A stretch of DNA of 64,000 nucleotides from JANXQG01 sp963804375 (lineage in GTDB: Bacteria > Planctomycetota > Planctomycetia > Pirellulales > Thermoguttaceae), in assembly GCA_963804375.1 (NCBI GenBank), contig CAWDQE010000018.1:372001-436000 (forward strand), in the 5' to 3' direction. Below, piece after piece: positions 45,494 through 54,543 of this stretch. Under the pieces are notes generated by a model, which was not told the DNA's origin, ran no database searches, and saw nothing but the letters and a program-made list of their open reading frames with translations. The first letter of the stretch is position 1; every line of letters starts with the position of its first letter. The translations under genes were made by a program, and so were the position numbers.

Positions 45494-47643
45494 TTACTTC
45501 ACGACGACAATTTGAACATTCCCCTCTCGTCGCAGCACGTTGACGCCCACATCGTCGGCGTGACGCAGCAACAAGAGATCGACGGTGGCCCCAGCCAGCT
45601 CCAGGTTGTGGATTCGCAATTCGTCCAGCGAGGGCGGCAACTGCGGCCGGGTGAAAGAAATTCGCGTCTGCGGGGCACTGATCTCCAGGCCCAAGCAGGC
45701 CTGGAGGAGAAGGAACACCGACGCCGCCGACCAGGCCTGCGGGCGCAGGCCACAGGGTAGAGGACCGGCCCTTCCCCTGCCTCTTGCGGGAAGCCGCAGA
45801 ATAGCTCCGGCATCCGTTGCGACTCGAAGTGCATCGCGGCGGTGAACAGCCCGTTCCAAATTTGCAGCGATTTCTCGGTGAGACCATAGCGCGACAGCCC
45901 TTGGGCAATCAGGGCGTTGTCGTGGGGCCAGACGGAACCGGTATGATAACTCATGGGGTTGTAGCGGCACTCGGAGGCGGCTAGGGTCCGTACACCCCAA
46001 CCGGTGAACGATGCGGGGCCGAGGAGTGTCGCGGCCACGCGCTCCGCCCGTTCGTGGCTGGCGATGCCCGTGAGCAAGCAGTGACCGGCGTTTGAGGACC
46101 GCACGCGGCAGGGCCGCTTGTCTCCATCGAGGGCCAGGGCGTAGCTGGACAAGTCCTCACACCAGAACGCCTGCTCGAACCGCTCCTTCAATGCCCGTGC
46201 TTGTCGCGCCAGCTCTTGCGACCGTTGCGCCCGCCCCAAGACGGCGGCCAGCAGCGCACCGGCGTTGCGGGCCGCATAGACATAGCCCTGCACTTCACAA
46301 AGGGCGATCGGCCCGCGGGCCGGTGAGCCGTCGGCGTGAAAGATGGCATCGTCCGAGTCTTTCCATCCCTGGTGAAGCAGACCGCTGGGGCCCTGCCGCT
46401 GGTACTCGACGAACCCGTCCCCATCCAAATCGCCGTAGCGGTCCATCCAGCGAAAGGCCGCCTCCACATTGGGCCAGAGGGCTTCCACGAATGCCCGATC
46501 GCCGCTCCGCTCATAGTACGCGCCCGCAAGCAGCACGAACAGCGGCGTGGCATCGACACTGCCGTAATAGCGGCCAAAAGGCATTTCCTTCAGCGCGGCC
46601 ATCTCACCGTTGCGGGTTTCATGGAGGATTTTCCCCGGTTCGGCATCCTCTTCGGGGATAACCTCCGTGGCCTGGGTGGCAGCCAGGTAACTCAACACGC
46701 CCCGAGCCATTCCGGGGCGGAGCCACAAGCACTCCAGCGCGGTGATGATCCCGTCGCGGCCGAAGGGGGTGTTGAACCACGGCACGCCCGCATAAGGATA
46801 CGGGCCGGTGGGCAACTCGGTGGTCATCATGTGCAGGTCGGATGCGGCACGATTGACCCAGGCGTTGACCAGGCCGTTGGACGTGCGAACGTGGCAGGAG
46901 CCGGCACTGTACCGCTCCCGATCGGCTTGGGCCTGGCAACGGGCCTCGTCGAAACCGATTGGCCGGACAATTCCGTCGCCGCGCTGGCAAGCAATCCGTA
47001 CGAAGAAGGTGGATTCCTCCAGCGGTTGAAGCGACAGGTCGAGGCGGGCCGTCGAGGCCGTGAGCAAAGCCGGCCGAGGCTCGAAGCGGATCAGCGTGCG
47101 GCGGACCACATTGTCCAACCCTCGGTAGCCGAGGGCCACGCCGTCATCGCTGACTTCGGGCGGCAAGTGCTGACCATGCGCTTTGCGTTGCATGCCGCGG
47201 ACCTCGAAGATGTCGGCAAAGTCGGCCGCGAAGTGCAGGGAGATCGCGGTTTCCACCGGCTCCGTCGCGTAGTTCTTTATCTGCAACTGTTGGTAGCAGA
47301 CGCCCTGCCACAAGAATTTCTTCCACGCCAGGTGCAGGCTGCCCAGCGGCAGCCGCACCTGGCCGTCCCGGAGCAGATCGGGGTTGGTCAACGCCACGGC
47401 GAGCTGGTCATTCCCGTCTCGGACCGTCGAGCTCAGGAAGAAGGGCCGGCCCCCGTCCAGTTCCAGCACCACGCAGGACAGGAAGCGGGTGCCCTCGTGA
47501 TAAAGGCCCTCCTCTCCCATGCCGCCGGCCTTCATGTCGCCATAGTGGTCAAAGACGGCAAACGTGTCGCCGTGCTTGAGCACACGGGTCCGCTCGTCCG
47601 CGAGGCTGGAAGCGGCCAGGATGTGGTAAGCGGGATTATTCAC
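45494..47643 (-). CDS. Amylo-alpha-1,6-glucosidase (glycogen-debranching type), one frameshift
   Basis: A protein of about 716 residues of the bacterial debranching family. The N-terminal domain reads GDTFAVFDHYGDM and GLYHEGTRFLSC, and the catalytic (alpha/alpha)6 domain has PWFNTPFGRDGIITALE, RYYGSVDATPLFVLL, FVEYQRQGPSGLLHQGWKDS and YHTGSVWPHDNALIA. It should remove or transfer alpha-1,6 branches of a storage glucan. Near 45743 the frame shifts: restoring one C in GCCCGC continues PQAWSAASVFLLLQACLG to the stop at 45494. The gene is the last of a three-gene set with two glycosyltransferases and lies 27 bases behind the second of them. Confidence 0.87.
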
Positions 47644-47670
47644 GCAAGGTGGGAGCGGGTATTCCGGTCG

Positions 47671-48765
47671 CTACGCGACGCGTACTCCCTTTGTGACGCG
47701 TGCTTTGCCAGACCCCACCCGGCCGGATGCGTTGCGTTCGACGACAAGCCTCCGATAAACCTCCACGTACTCGCGGGCCATCCGCGCGGCGTCAAAACGT
47801 TCCTCGAAAACCCTGCGGCAGACGCAACGGCTGAGGCTGGCGACCTGCCCGACCGCTCGTACCGCCTCGTCGATGCTGTCGACGAGGTAGCCCGTAACGC
47901 CGTCCGCGATCACCTCGGGTACGGACCCGTTCCTCCAGGCGATGACGGGCGTGCCGCAAGCCAGGGCCTCGATCATCACCAGGCCGAACGGCTCCGCCCA
48001 GTCGATGGGGAACAGCAGCGCCCGGGCGTTGCCGAGGAATTCGTCTTTATCCCGACCGCCCACCTCGCCGATGTACTCGACGAACTCCCGGGACTGGCGC
48101 AGCAAAGGCTCGATGTGGTCCTGAAAGTAGGCCCGCTCCTCGGGGTAGACCTTGGCGGCGATCCTCAGTTTCATTTTGGCCCGCCGAGCGATTTCGATGG
48201 CCCGATCGACGCCCTTCTCGGGCGACATGCGCCCCAGCAGCGCAAGATAGTCGCCCGAGTGTCTGCGGTACGTGAAGAGATTGCGCGGCAGCCCGTGATG
48301 CACCGTTGCCTGCCAGTTTGCCTGCGGGATCGGCTGCCGCTGGTTGTCGGAGATAGAAACCAGCGGCACCTCGGGATATTCCGCCAGCAGCGGCCCCAGG
48401 TCCGCGCGGTGGACGGGCCCGTGCAAAGTCGTCACACTTCGACACGGGCGCCGCCGCAGGAGTGGGAAGTGCAGATAATCGCAGTGGAAGTGGAGGATAT
48501 CGAAACGCGATACGTCCCGGAAAACAAGCTCCATGAGGCGGACGTGATGCGGCAAAGTCTCCCGGCAGTCCGCCGTGCGCCAGAGTGCCCGCGGGCAGGC
48601 GGCAACCAATTCGGCCGCGGTCTCCGAATCGCCGCTGGCGAAGAGCGTGACCTCGTGCCCCAGCCGCACCAGTTCCTCGGTCAGGTAAGAAACGACCCGC
48701 TCCGTGCCTCCGTACAGCCTGGGCGGCACGCTTTCATAGAGCGGGGCTATCTGCGCGATTCGCAT
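47671..48765 (-). CDS. GT4-family glycosyltransferase
   Basis: A 364-residue glycosyltransferase of the GT-B fold. The N-terminus MRIAQIAPLYESVPPRLYGG with GGTERVV is typical. In the C-terminal domain, GRMSPEKGVDRAIEIA, the segment LLFPIDWAEPFGLVMIEALA with its E-x7-E motif, and CGTPVIA are visible. It is cytosolic, without a membrane span. ATG 48765 overlaps the end of the upstream gene by 32 bases, so it is translationally coupled. Sharing an operon with a debranching-type enzyme suggests a role in an alpha-glucan or a compatible solute, but the sugar donor and acceptor are unknown. Confidence 0.9.
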   Translation of the reverse strand: MRIAQIAPLYESVPPRLYGGTERVVSYLTEELVRLGHEVTLFASGDSETAAELVAACPRALWRTADCRETLPHHVRLMELVFRDVSRFDILHFHCDYLHFPLLRRRPCRSVTTLHGPVHRADLGPLLAEYPEVPLVSISDNQRQPIPQANWQATVHHGLPRNLFTYRRHSGDYLALLGRMSPEKGVDRAIEIARRAKMKLRIAAKVYPEERAYFQDHIEPLLRQSREFVEYIGEVGGRDKDEFLGNARALLFPIDWAEPFGLVMIEALACGTPVIAWRNGSVPEVIADGVTGYLVDSIDEAVRAVGQVASLSRCVCRRVFEERFDAARMAREYVEVYRRLVVERNASGRVGSGKARVTKGVRVA

Positions 48766-50191
48766 AATGGTTCTCTCTCTTCTTCTGGTTGTTGACCCGC
48801 ACCTGCGGCAAACCCCGCCGGCCCGTTTGGAAGTAGCAAATCTCCACCAGCGTCGGCCACAACTCGATGGAGCCCTTGATGACGCTGACCACGTCGTCGA
48901 CGATCCGCAGCAAGTTCTGCTGAAAGAAATCGGGCTCGAAGCCATAGAAGGCCTTGTGCAGGCTGGCCGCAAACACCCGCAGCGCGTCGGCGCGGGCCGG
49001 ACTCGCTGTCTCGGCCGCCTTCAGGGCCCTCGTATGCAGGGCTACGATCTTCCCGAGAATCTGCTCGGCATCCTGCGCCGTGACCTCGCCCTCGTAGTCG
49101 AAGGCGATGCTCAATTCATCCATGTGCGAGACCGTGGGCCTGATCTTCCGTTTCAGCAGGTTGGCCAGTTCCTCATTGAAAATCTCCGCCGAGGGCGGAT
49201 TGCGCATGTAGTTGCTCTTGCTGTGGTTTTGCGCGGCATCGACGTGCGCGGCGGCGATGCCCTCCTGCTGGATCCACAAGCGGTAGATATAGTCCTCGAA
49301 GCGGAGCCGGGTGGGAAAGAACGGCGGCAGCCCGAACGTGTTGTCGTAGCCGGCCACCCCGCAGTCCATGCGCCAGTTCTTCTTCGTCACCACCGGGCGG
49401 AAGTTCACCAGCACGTAGACGTCGTTGAGATCGTCCGGGTCGATCTGCTGATCGTCCTGGAGGAACAGTTCCACGAAATCCAGGGCGTCGATGTCGTTGG
49501 TGCCCGAGCGGAAGGTCTGGGCGATCTTGATCGTGGCCTTGTCGGGCACCGGCCCACGGCGGAGCATCAGCGAGTTCTCCCAGGCCAGGCCCCTGGTGGC
49601 GTTCGTCTCCAGATCCATCGCCGTATCGACGAGCACTTCGCCGCGCTCGTAGTTTTCGGGGGCCTGGCCGGACGGCTTGCCCAACACGTCTTTGAAGGCG
49701 GCGAGAATGTCGAACGACTTGCGCAGGTAGCCGTTGCGACCGGCCTTCACCAGTTTGCCGCGGCATACCTCGTCGTCGCCAAGCGACTCGGGGCTGTCCT
49801 CGATCAGGCAGTAGGGCCGCATGTCGTCGTCGGCACTGACCATCAGGCCGCCGAGGGTGTACATGAGGGTGTAGTTCCGGTTGCCGCCGTAACTGGGGCG
49901 AAAGAGGTTTTTGACCAGGCCCTCCAACCGTTTGTCGCGGAGCCGCCCATTCAGGTAAGCGAGGAACTGCTCTTTTTCTCTTGGCCCGACGTAGTAAAGG
50001 TCGTTGTGCGTGCTGGTCCGCTCGAGGTGCGGATAATACTTCGCCTGGTTGTCCGGGCTGGAGTCGTCGAAGACGATCATGCGGACGGTGTGGCCGTTGC
50101 GCCAGAAGTGTTCGTCATATTGCTCGACGGCCTCGCCCACGTCGCGCAGCCGATGGGTGGGGATCACGAAAAAAAGGTCTTTCGGATGCAT
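48734..50191 (-). CDS. Glycosyltransferase-like (GT-A type) protein
   Basis: A 485-residue protein beginning MHPKDLFFVIPTHRLRD, which resembles the nucleotide-sugar binding start of GT-A glycosyltransferases (VIPTHR, then VFDDSSPD). A metal motif candidate SADDDM lies near residue 130. I do not recognise a named family. The frame is open up to an ATG at 50251 provided by a GTAC-core palindrome, so a start at 50251 or 50239 is possible; I prefer 50191 because the conserved fold begins there. It is the first gene of the operon with the GT4 enzyme and the debranching enzyme and lies about 130 bases behind a sigma-54-type promoter. Confidence 0.75.
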   Translation of the reverse strand: MHPKDLFFVIPTHRLRDVGEAVEQYDEHFWRNGHTVRMIVFDDSSPDNQAKYYPHLERTSTHNDLYYVGPREKEQFLAYLNGRLRDKRLEGLVKNLFRPSYGGNRNYTLMYTLGGLMVSADDDMRPYCLIEDSPESLGDDEVCRGKLVKAGRNGYLRKSFDILAAFKDVLGKPSGQAPENYERGEVLVDTAMDLETNATRGLAWENSLMLRRGPVPDKATIKIAQTFRSGTNDIDALDFVELFLQDDQQIDPDDLNDVYVLVNFRPVVTKKNWRMDCGVAGYDNTFGLPPFFPTRLRFEDYIYRLWIQQEGIAAAHVDAAQNHSKSNYMRNPPSAEIFNEELANLLKRKIRPTVSHMDELSIAFDYEGEVTAQDAEQILGKIVALHTRALKAAETASPARADALRVFAASLHKAFYGFEPDFFQQNLLRIVDDVVSVIKGSIELWPTLVEICYFQTGRRGLPQVRVNNQKKRENHYANRADSPAL

Positions 50192-50230
50192 GCGGTTGTC
50201 GCGGCAGACCTCCTCGAGTCGCCTTCGGTC

Positions 50231-50264
50231 GGGCACCATGTCGGGCACCATGTACCCATGGTCG
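50231..50264. repeat. GTAC-core palindrome with partial duplication at a gene start
   Basis: The core at 50243-50264 reads ACCATGGGTACATGGTGCCC on the minus strand, and a second partial GGGCACCATG copy is at 50231-50240. The two copies create the codons ATG GTG CCC GAC twice in the glycosyltransferase-like frame, supplying possible new start codons. Confidence 0.75.
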
Positions 50265-50319
50265 TGGTCGGCGGAAGAAACCCAGGTACACTAGCACGAG
50301 CCGCCGGCGGCTGAATAGC

Positions 50320-50335
50320 AGCAAGGGCTGTGCCA
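50320..50335 (-). promoter_or_regulatory. Consensus sigma-54 promoter of the glycosyltransferase operon
   Basis: Minus-strand sequence TGGCACAGCCCTTGCT matches the sigma-54 consensus at all key positions, with the GG and GC 12 bases apart. It faces the three-gene glycosyltransferase/debranching operon. Confidence 0.72.
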
Positions 50336-50462
50336 CTTGCCGCCGAAATGACGCAACTCGTTATCCATCAACAACAAGCTTTGCGCGGGGCCAAGGGCCA
50401 TGTAACGGATTCGCAATGAAAACTGCACGACTTGCCTTGCGAAATGCAAGCCACGTTGCCAC

Positions 50463-50552
50463 GTAGGCCGGAACAAGCGCAGCGCAGTTCCGGCACTGAT
50501 CTTTCCCAGGCCCCAGAAATGCCGGAACTGCGCTGCGCTTGTTCCGGCCTAC
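50463..50552. repeat. 33-bp perfect inverted repeat, GTAGGCCGGAACAAGC family
   Basis: The arms at 50463-50495 and 50520-50552 are exact reverse complements. The outer part GTAGGCCGGAACAAGC and inner part GCGCAGTTCCGGCA recur at 59768-59859. It lies in the divergent gap between the glycosyltransferase operon and the permease gene. Confidence 0.9.
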
Positions 50553-50627
50553 CTTGCTCCGTGTCAAGCCTTTTGGTCAGGCGGCGATACCTCTACAATA
50601 TGATATCCCAGGCAACAAGGAACGATA

Positions 50628-52160
50628 GTGATCGATAATACGAGGTTGGACAATCGCGTTATCCTCGGATTGATTATCACGCTGCTCATCTACGTGGCGG
50701 CCGCGATTGCCGGCAGCCCGCAAAAGGTGAGCGCGAGGATTGCCGCCCAACAGGAGGCGGCCGCCGAGGTATCGCTGAATGGCCGTCTTAACTCTGGCGT
50801 GGATTGCCCGCCTGCATGTATGACACTGCCTTTCGCTCTGGTCCTGCTGGCGATTGCCGTTTTTCCGCTTGTACCCCAGGCGGCGGGATGGTGGGAGAAC
50901 AACTTGCACAAGTTCTACGTGGCCGGTGGTTTGAGCTTGGCGACTTTGGCTTACTATTTGTTCTTCCATCGTCATGGTGTCGCCGGCCATTGGCCCGTGG
51001 AGTATCTCTCCACGCCGGCAAGCGGCGGCCCAAGTTGGCATGTGGCGGGTACCGTGCTTTCCAATGCCATCCTTAACGAATACATTCCGTTCATCATCCT
51101 GCTGTTCAGTTTGTATACGATCGCCGGCGGCATTCGCGTCGAAGGCGACCTGCCGGCCCATCCGTTGACAAATACATCGTTCCTGGCGGCGGGCGCTGTA
51201 CTAGCCAACCTGATCGGCACGACGGGCGCCGCGATGCTTCTGATCCGCCCCTTGCTGGAAACCAATGCCCAGCGAACACATGTCAAGCATACGGTGGTCT
51301 TCTTCATTTTCATCGTCTGCAATTGCGGCGGCTGCCTGTTGCCACTCGGGCCGCCCTTGTTTCTCGGCTATCAGTTCGGCGTTCCGTTTTTTTGGACGCT
51401 TGAACTCTGGCCGGCCTGGCTGGCAGTGAACGGGGTACTGCTGGCCGCCTATTACTGCTGGGACCATTTTGGCTATTACCGGCGCGAATCGATCGGCGAC
51501 ATCCAGCGTGATGAATCGCAAGTTCGCCCATTGCGCTGTCGCGGGCTGTGGCCCAACGCGCTGCTCCTGCTGGGCGTGATATTCTCGGCGGCCTTCTTGG
51601 ATCCGAACAAATCCTTTCCGGGGACCGACTGGCACCCGTGGCTCTTTCTCCGCGAAGCAGTGCAGTTGGGGCTAGTGATCGTGTCGCTCGTGAGCGGGCG
51701 GGACGTGCGTCGCGCCAACGATTTCAACTACGCGGCGATCGTGGAAGTGGCCGTGCTCTTCCTCGGCATTTTCGTCTGCATGCAAGTTCCGCTGCAGATC
51801 GTCGACGTCGAGGGCCCGGCATTGGGGTTGACCACGCCGGCCCATTTCTTCTGGGCCAGCGGCAGCCTCTCGGCGGTGCTCGACAACGCCCCTACCTATG
51901 CCGTCTTTTTTGAAGCCGCCCACTCGTTGGGCGGGCAACCGGCGGTGGCCGGCGTGCAAACCTCGTTGCTGGCCGCCCTGAGCCTTGGCAGCGTCTTTAT
52001 GGGAGCCATGACCTATATCGGCAACGGGCCGAATTTCATGGTCAAGGCCATCGCCGAAAAGTCCGGCGTCAAGATGCCCGGTTTTTTCGGCTACATCGCT
52101 TACAGTGCAGCAATTCTACTGCCACTTCTCGCAATGGTCACCTTCATAGGACTGCGATAA
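50628..52160 (+). CDS. Sodium:proton antiporter-type permease
   Basis: A 510-residue membrane protein with about 12 hydrophobic segments, of the ion-transporter group that includes NhaD-type Na+/H+ antiporters and citrate permeases. Typical features are NLIGTTGAAMLLIRPLL in the first half, ASGSLSAVLDNAPTY in the second and the C-terminal TYIGNGPNFMVKAIAEKSGV. It probably exchanges Na+ for H+, fitting the neighbouring K+ systems as part of cation homeostasis, but substrate is inferred from family only. GTG 50628 follows AAGGA with good spacing. Confidence 0.85.
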   Translation: MIDNTRLDNRVILGLIITLLIYVAAAIAGSPQKVSARIAAQQEAAAEVSLNGRLNSGVDCPPACMTLPFALVLLAIAVFPLVPQAAGWWENNLHKFYVAGGLSLATLAYYLFFHRHGVAGHWPVEYLSTPASGGPSWHVAGTVLSNAILNEYIPFIILLFSLYTIAGGIRVEGDLPAHPLTNTSFLAAGAVLANLIGTTGAAMLLIRPLLETNAQRTHVKHTVVFFIFIVCNCGGCLLPLGPPLFLGYQFGVPFFWTLELWPAWLAVNGVLLAAYYCWDHFGYYRRESIGDIQRDESQVRPLRCRGLWPNALLLLGVIFSAAFLDPNKSFPGTDWHPWLFLREAVQLGLVIVSLVSGRDVRRANDFNYAAIVEVAVLFLGIFVCMQVPLQIVDVEGPALGLTTPAHFFWASGSLSAVLDNAPTYAVFFEAAHSLGGQPAVAGVQTSLLAALSLGSVFMGAMTYIGNGPNFMVKAIAEKSGVKMPGFFGYIAYSAAILLPLLAMVTFIGLR

Positions 52161-52499
52161 GTAATCGGGCCAGACTAGATGCCGGCACATCCGAGCAGGT
52201 AACAAAAAAAAGCATCACACGACCTTCCGTCCCAAATGCGAGCAATCGATTTTTGACAGGTTCGGCTGCCGCAAACTGCCAGACCCGGCTTGCAAGTTGC
52301 AAGTCCTGCCCCAGGTCGCGCCCCTTCGGTGCGGCACGCTTCTCGACGGAAGCCATTCATAACATGTTTTCCCATCAAGCCTTGCGCCATATTCGCTGGA
52401 GACTTCGATGGCAACGGCATACGATATGCAATCACTTCCTTCCAAGCGGAGCAATTGGGACTTGTATCCGACTACTCCGACTCACCAAGGAGAGAAATC
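52161..52499. other. Intergenic region without a supported gene
   Basis: These 339 bases lead into a run of tiny membrane-protein genes. I see no repeat, no consensus promoter and no coding frame with a good ribosome binding site until AAGGAGAG before ATG 52500. Confidence 0.5.
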
Positions 52500-52868
52500 A
52501 TGTTGTCGATGGCAATCCAACATCCAGTTATCGGGCGAGAATCAAGCGAGCAGAAGCCATGGAGCTCCGAAGCCCGGAAGGATGTTCTCGTGTTCCTCGC
52601 CCAATCTCTCGGGATCGTCGGCGCGGCAATGTTCCTTTACTCCCTCGGCCCGGCCCTCAGCGCGATGCTGATTGCCGTCAGCCTTGCCGTCTGGTCGCTA
52701 CTCCGCAGCCAGATTGCCTCGGAAAAGGGGGTAGACGGGCCCGAGGACGATGGCGGGCAAGTTGCCACGGTGAATTCGCCGTCGCATGCTGCCAATTCCG
52801 CCTGGTCGCGGAATTCGGGCATGTCTTCCACGTCAACCGCTCGTTCGCTCGTGCGGCAAGGTGCTTGA
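52500..52868 (+). CDS. Small two-span membrane protein
   Basis: A 122-residue protein with a strong ribosome binding site (AAGGAGAG) before ATG 52500. Two adjacent hydrophobic segments (VLVFLAQSLGIVGAAMFLYS and ALSAMLIAVSLAVWSLL, about 29-67) form a hairpin in the membrane, followed by a Ser-rich polar tail. I do not recognise the family. It begins a short run of genes (52500, 52930, 53030) that ends with HPr. Confidence 0.6.
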   Translation: MLSMAIQHPVIGRESSEQKPWSSEARKDVLVFLAQSLGIVGAAMFLYSLGPALSAMLIAVSLAVWSLLRSQIASEKGVDGPEDDGGQVATVNSPSHAANSAWSRNSGMSSTSTARSLVRQGA

Positions 52869-52929
52869 GGTAGTTTGCCTTACAGACTTCTCGTTTGCCC
52901 TGTTTGTCCGTTTCGCGGAGGAAAGTGTC

Positions 52930-53013
52930 ATGGAACCTATTATCATCTTGGCGGTCTTCGCCACGGCAATCGTAGCAACCTGCGGGGTATTGCACGTTTT
53001 TAACCGTGCTTAA
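52930..53013 (+). CDS. 27-residue single-span membrane protein
   Basis: MEPIIILAVFATAIVATCGV followed by LHVFNRA is one hydrophobic helix with a short basic end. CGGAGGAAA lies at ideal distance before ATG 52930. The stop at 53011-53013 is 16 bases before the HPr ATG. In size and plan it resembles the two small proteins that head the kdp operons, although the sequence differs. Function unknown. Confidence 0.55.
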   Translation: MEPIIILAVFATAIVATCGVLHVFNRA

Positions 53014-53029
53014 GTCGAGTGGTGATGCC

Positions 53030-53332
53030 ATGATTCAATTATCGGAACAACCACAGAGTCTCGCAACACGTATGACTCGGCGATTGACCGTAAGGCACGC
53101 TGCGGGATTGCATGCGCGGGCCAGCGGAGCAATCGTCAAGACGGTCAATCGCTTCTGTGCCGACGTGGTCATCCGTTATGGCGATCGGCAAGCCGATGCC
53201 GGCGGGATTTTCGAGATCATGATGCTCGATGTGCCTGCAGGGGCCGACGTCGCTTTCGAGGCGGAAGGGCCGGATGCCGTGCCGGTTCTCGATGCGATCT
53301 CGAATCTCTTTGCCGCCGATTTCGGTTTGTAA
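53030..53332 (+). CDS. HPr-family phosphocarrier without the Ser46 site
   Basis: A 100-residue HPr-like protein with the phosphorylatable His in GLHARAS (H28) and the C-terminal FEAEGPDAVPVLDAI. Where classical Gram-positive HPr has the regulatory KSI/S46 motif, this one has DAGGIFEIMM, so it cannot be phosphorylated there by HPr kinase. It may be a nitrogen-PTS-type HPr (NPr), a group often tied to sigma-54 systems. It starts MIQLSEQPQS with a roughly 14-residue extension before the core. A sigma-54-type regulator gene lies next to it on the other strand. No PTS sugar permease is in the window. Confidence 0.87.
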   Translation: MIQLSEQPQSLATRMTRRLTVRHAAGLHARASGAIVKTVNRFCADVVIRYGDRQADAGGIFEIMMLDVPAGADVAFEAEGPDAVPVLDAISNLFAADFGL

Positions 53333-53363
53333 TTCGGTAAGCCGGATTATTCACGCCACGATA

Positions 53364-53411
53364 GTAACCCGAAGCGGGCCCCATGAGTACATGGCGCCCG
53401 CTTCGGGTTAC
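53364..53411. repeat. Palindrome with AACCCGAAGCG stem and GTAC core
   Basis: A 16-base stem GTAACCCGAAGCGGGC (53364-53379) pairs exactly with 53396-53411. The loop holds CCATGAGTACATGG. It joins the stem of the family at 19151-19204 to the core of the family in coding regions and lies between convergent HPr and regulator genes, where it may terminate transcription. Confidence 0.8.
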
Positions 53412-53457
53412 CACGGCACACGCTGTGCCGTTATCGTCGGACCGTGAATGATCCGTG

Positions 53458-54543
53458 TCAGATCCCGTACTTCTTCCGTTTCCGATACAACGTGCTGGGG
53501 TCGATCCCCAGCCTCGCCGCCGCTTCCCCAATCGTCGCCGTGGCGGCCAGGACGCGGCGGATGTGCACGGCCTCCATCTGTTCGAGCGTCAGCGGACCGC
53601 CCGCCGGGGCACCCGCTTGCGGGTCCGGCTTGAACTCGGCACTCGGGTCGAATGGGTTCGGGCTGCCGATCTGCGACGGCAAGTCGGCCAACGTGACAAG
53701 TGGGCCGGCCGCGAGAATGACTCCCCTCTCGATGGCGTTGCGCAGTTCGCGAATATTTCCCGGCCAGGCGTAATGCACAAGGGCCTCTCGCACCGGCACG
53801 GCAAACCCCGAGATCGACTTGCCGTCCTGTCGTGCGTAGAACCGCAGCAGGTGCTCCGCCAAGGGCAGGATGTCACCCGGCCGGTCGCGGAGGGGTGGCA
53901 CGGTCACCTCGATGACATTCAACTGGTAATAGAGGTCTTCGTCGAAGCGGCCGGCGGCAAGCTCGGCCTCCAGGTTGCGGTTGGTGGCCGCCAGAATACG
54001 AACATTGGCGACCCGCGTCTGCCATTCTCCAACGCGCTGGTAGCACCGCTCTTGGAGCAGCCCCAAGAGCTTGGGTTGAAAGGCCGGCGGCAAGTCGCCG
54101 ATCTCGTTGAGCAGCAGGGTTCCGCCTTCCGCCACAGCCACCTTTCCCAGGGTATCCCGCCCGCGGCCGTTGGCCCCGCCCGGCACGTGGCCGAAGAGCT
54201 CGCTCTCCAGCATCTCGGCGGAAAGCCCCGAGCAGTGGACCGTGACCAGCGGACAGGCGGCCCGCGGGCTGCGGGCATGGATCGCTCGGGCCAGGACTCC
54301 CTTGCCGGCGCCCCTTTCGCCGCGGAGGAGGATGGTTGCCTCGCTGGCCGCGGCCTTGAAGGCCACCTCCAGGACCTCGCACATTTTCGACTCGCTGGTC
54401 TGGAACTCCACTTCGGGCGGGAGCGAACCAAGAAGTCCGTCGAGTTCGCCGCCTTGGGGCAGGGTTTGAACACCATCGCCGACTTCCGTGGCTGGGTGTT
54501 CGAGCACTGCAAGCGACGTGTCGTCCATCATGAGGGTGTTCAT
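53458..54543 (-). CDS. Sigma-54-type AAA+ regulator with degenerate catalytic motifs
   Basis: A 361-residue bacterial enhancer-binding-type protein: a short N-terminus without receiver or GAF domain, a central AAA+ domain and a Fis-type helix-turn-helix at the C-terminus (GEAAARLGIDPSTLYRKRKK). Walker A is GERGAGKG (75-82). Several key sites are changed. The GAFTGA loop is GGANGR (122-127), Walker B LFLDE is LLLNE (N146), and the two arginine-finger positions in RFDEDLYYQL are D201 and Q207. Such a protein is unlikely to remodel sigma-54 holoenzyme by ATP hydrolysis. It may act as an antagonist or by DNA binding. ATG 54543 is chosen; GTG/ATG starts further up are possible. Confidence 0.87.
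   Translation of the reverse strand: MNTLMMDDTSLAVLEHPATEVGDGVQTLPQGGELDGLLGSLPPEVEFQTSESKMCEVLEVAFKAAASEATILLRGERGAGKGVLARAIHARSPRAACPLVTVHCSGLSAEMLESELFGHVPGGANGRGRDTLGKVAVAEGGTLLLNEIGDLPPAFQPKLLGLLQERCYQRVGEWQTRVANVRILAATNRNLEAELAAGRFDEDLYYQLNVIEVTVPPLRDRPGDILPLAEHLLRFYARQDGKSISGFAVPVREALVHYAWPGNIRELRNAIERGVILAAGPLVTLADLPSQIGSPNPFDPSAEFKPDPQAGAPAGGPLTLEQMEAVHIRRVLAATATIGEAAARLGIDPSTLYRKRKKYGI

Noticed and set aside
46336..48795. Very long open frame antisense to the debranching and GT4 genes
   Set aside because: Translation is rich in Arg, Gly and His and lacks domains. High GC third positions of the real genes create it. The same holds for long antisense frames over kdpB1, the esterase and the phosphodiesterases.
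53458..54543. Calling the regulator a normal sigma-54 activator of the kdp operons
   Set aside because: Key AAA+ residues and the GAFTGA loop are changed, so activation cannot be assumed although the context suggests a link.
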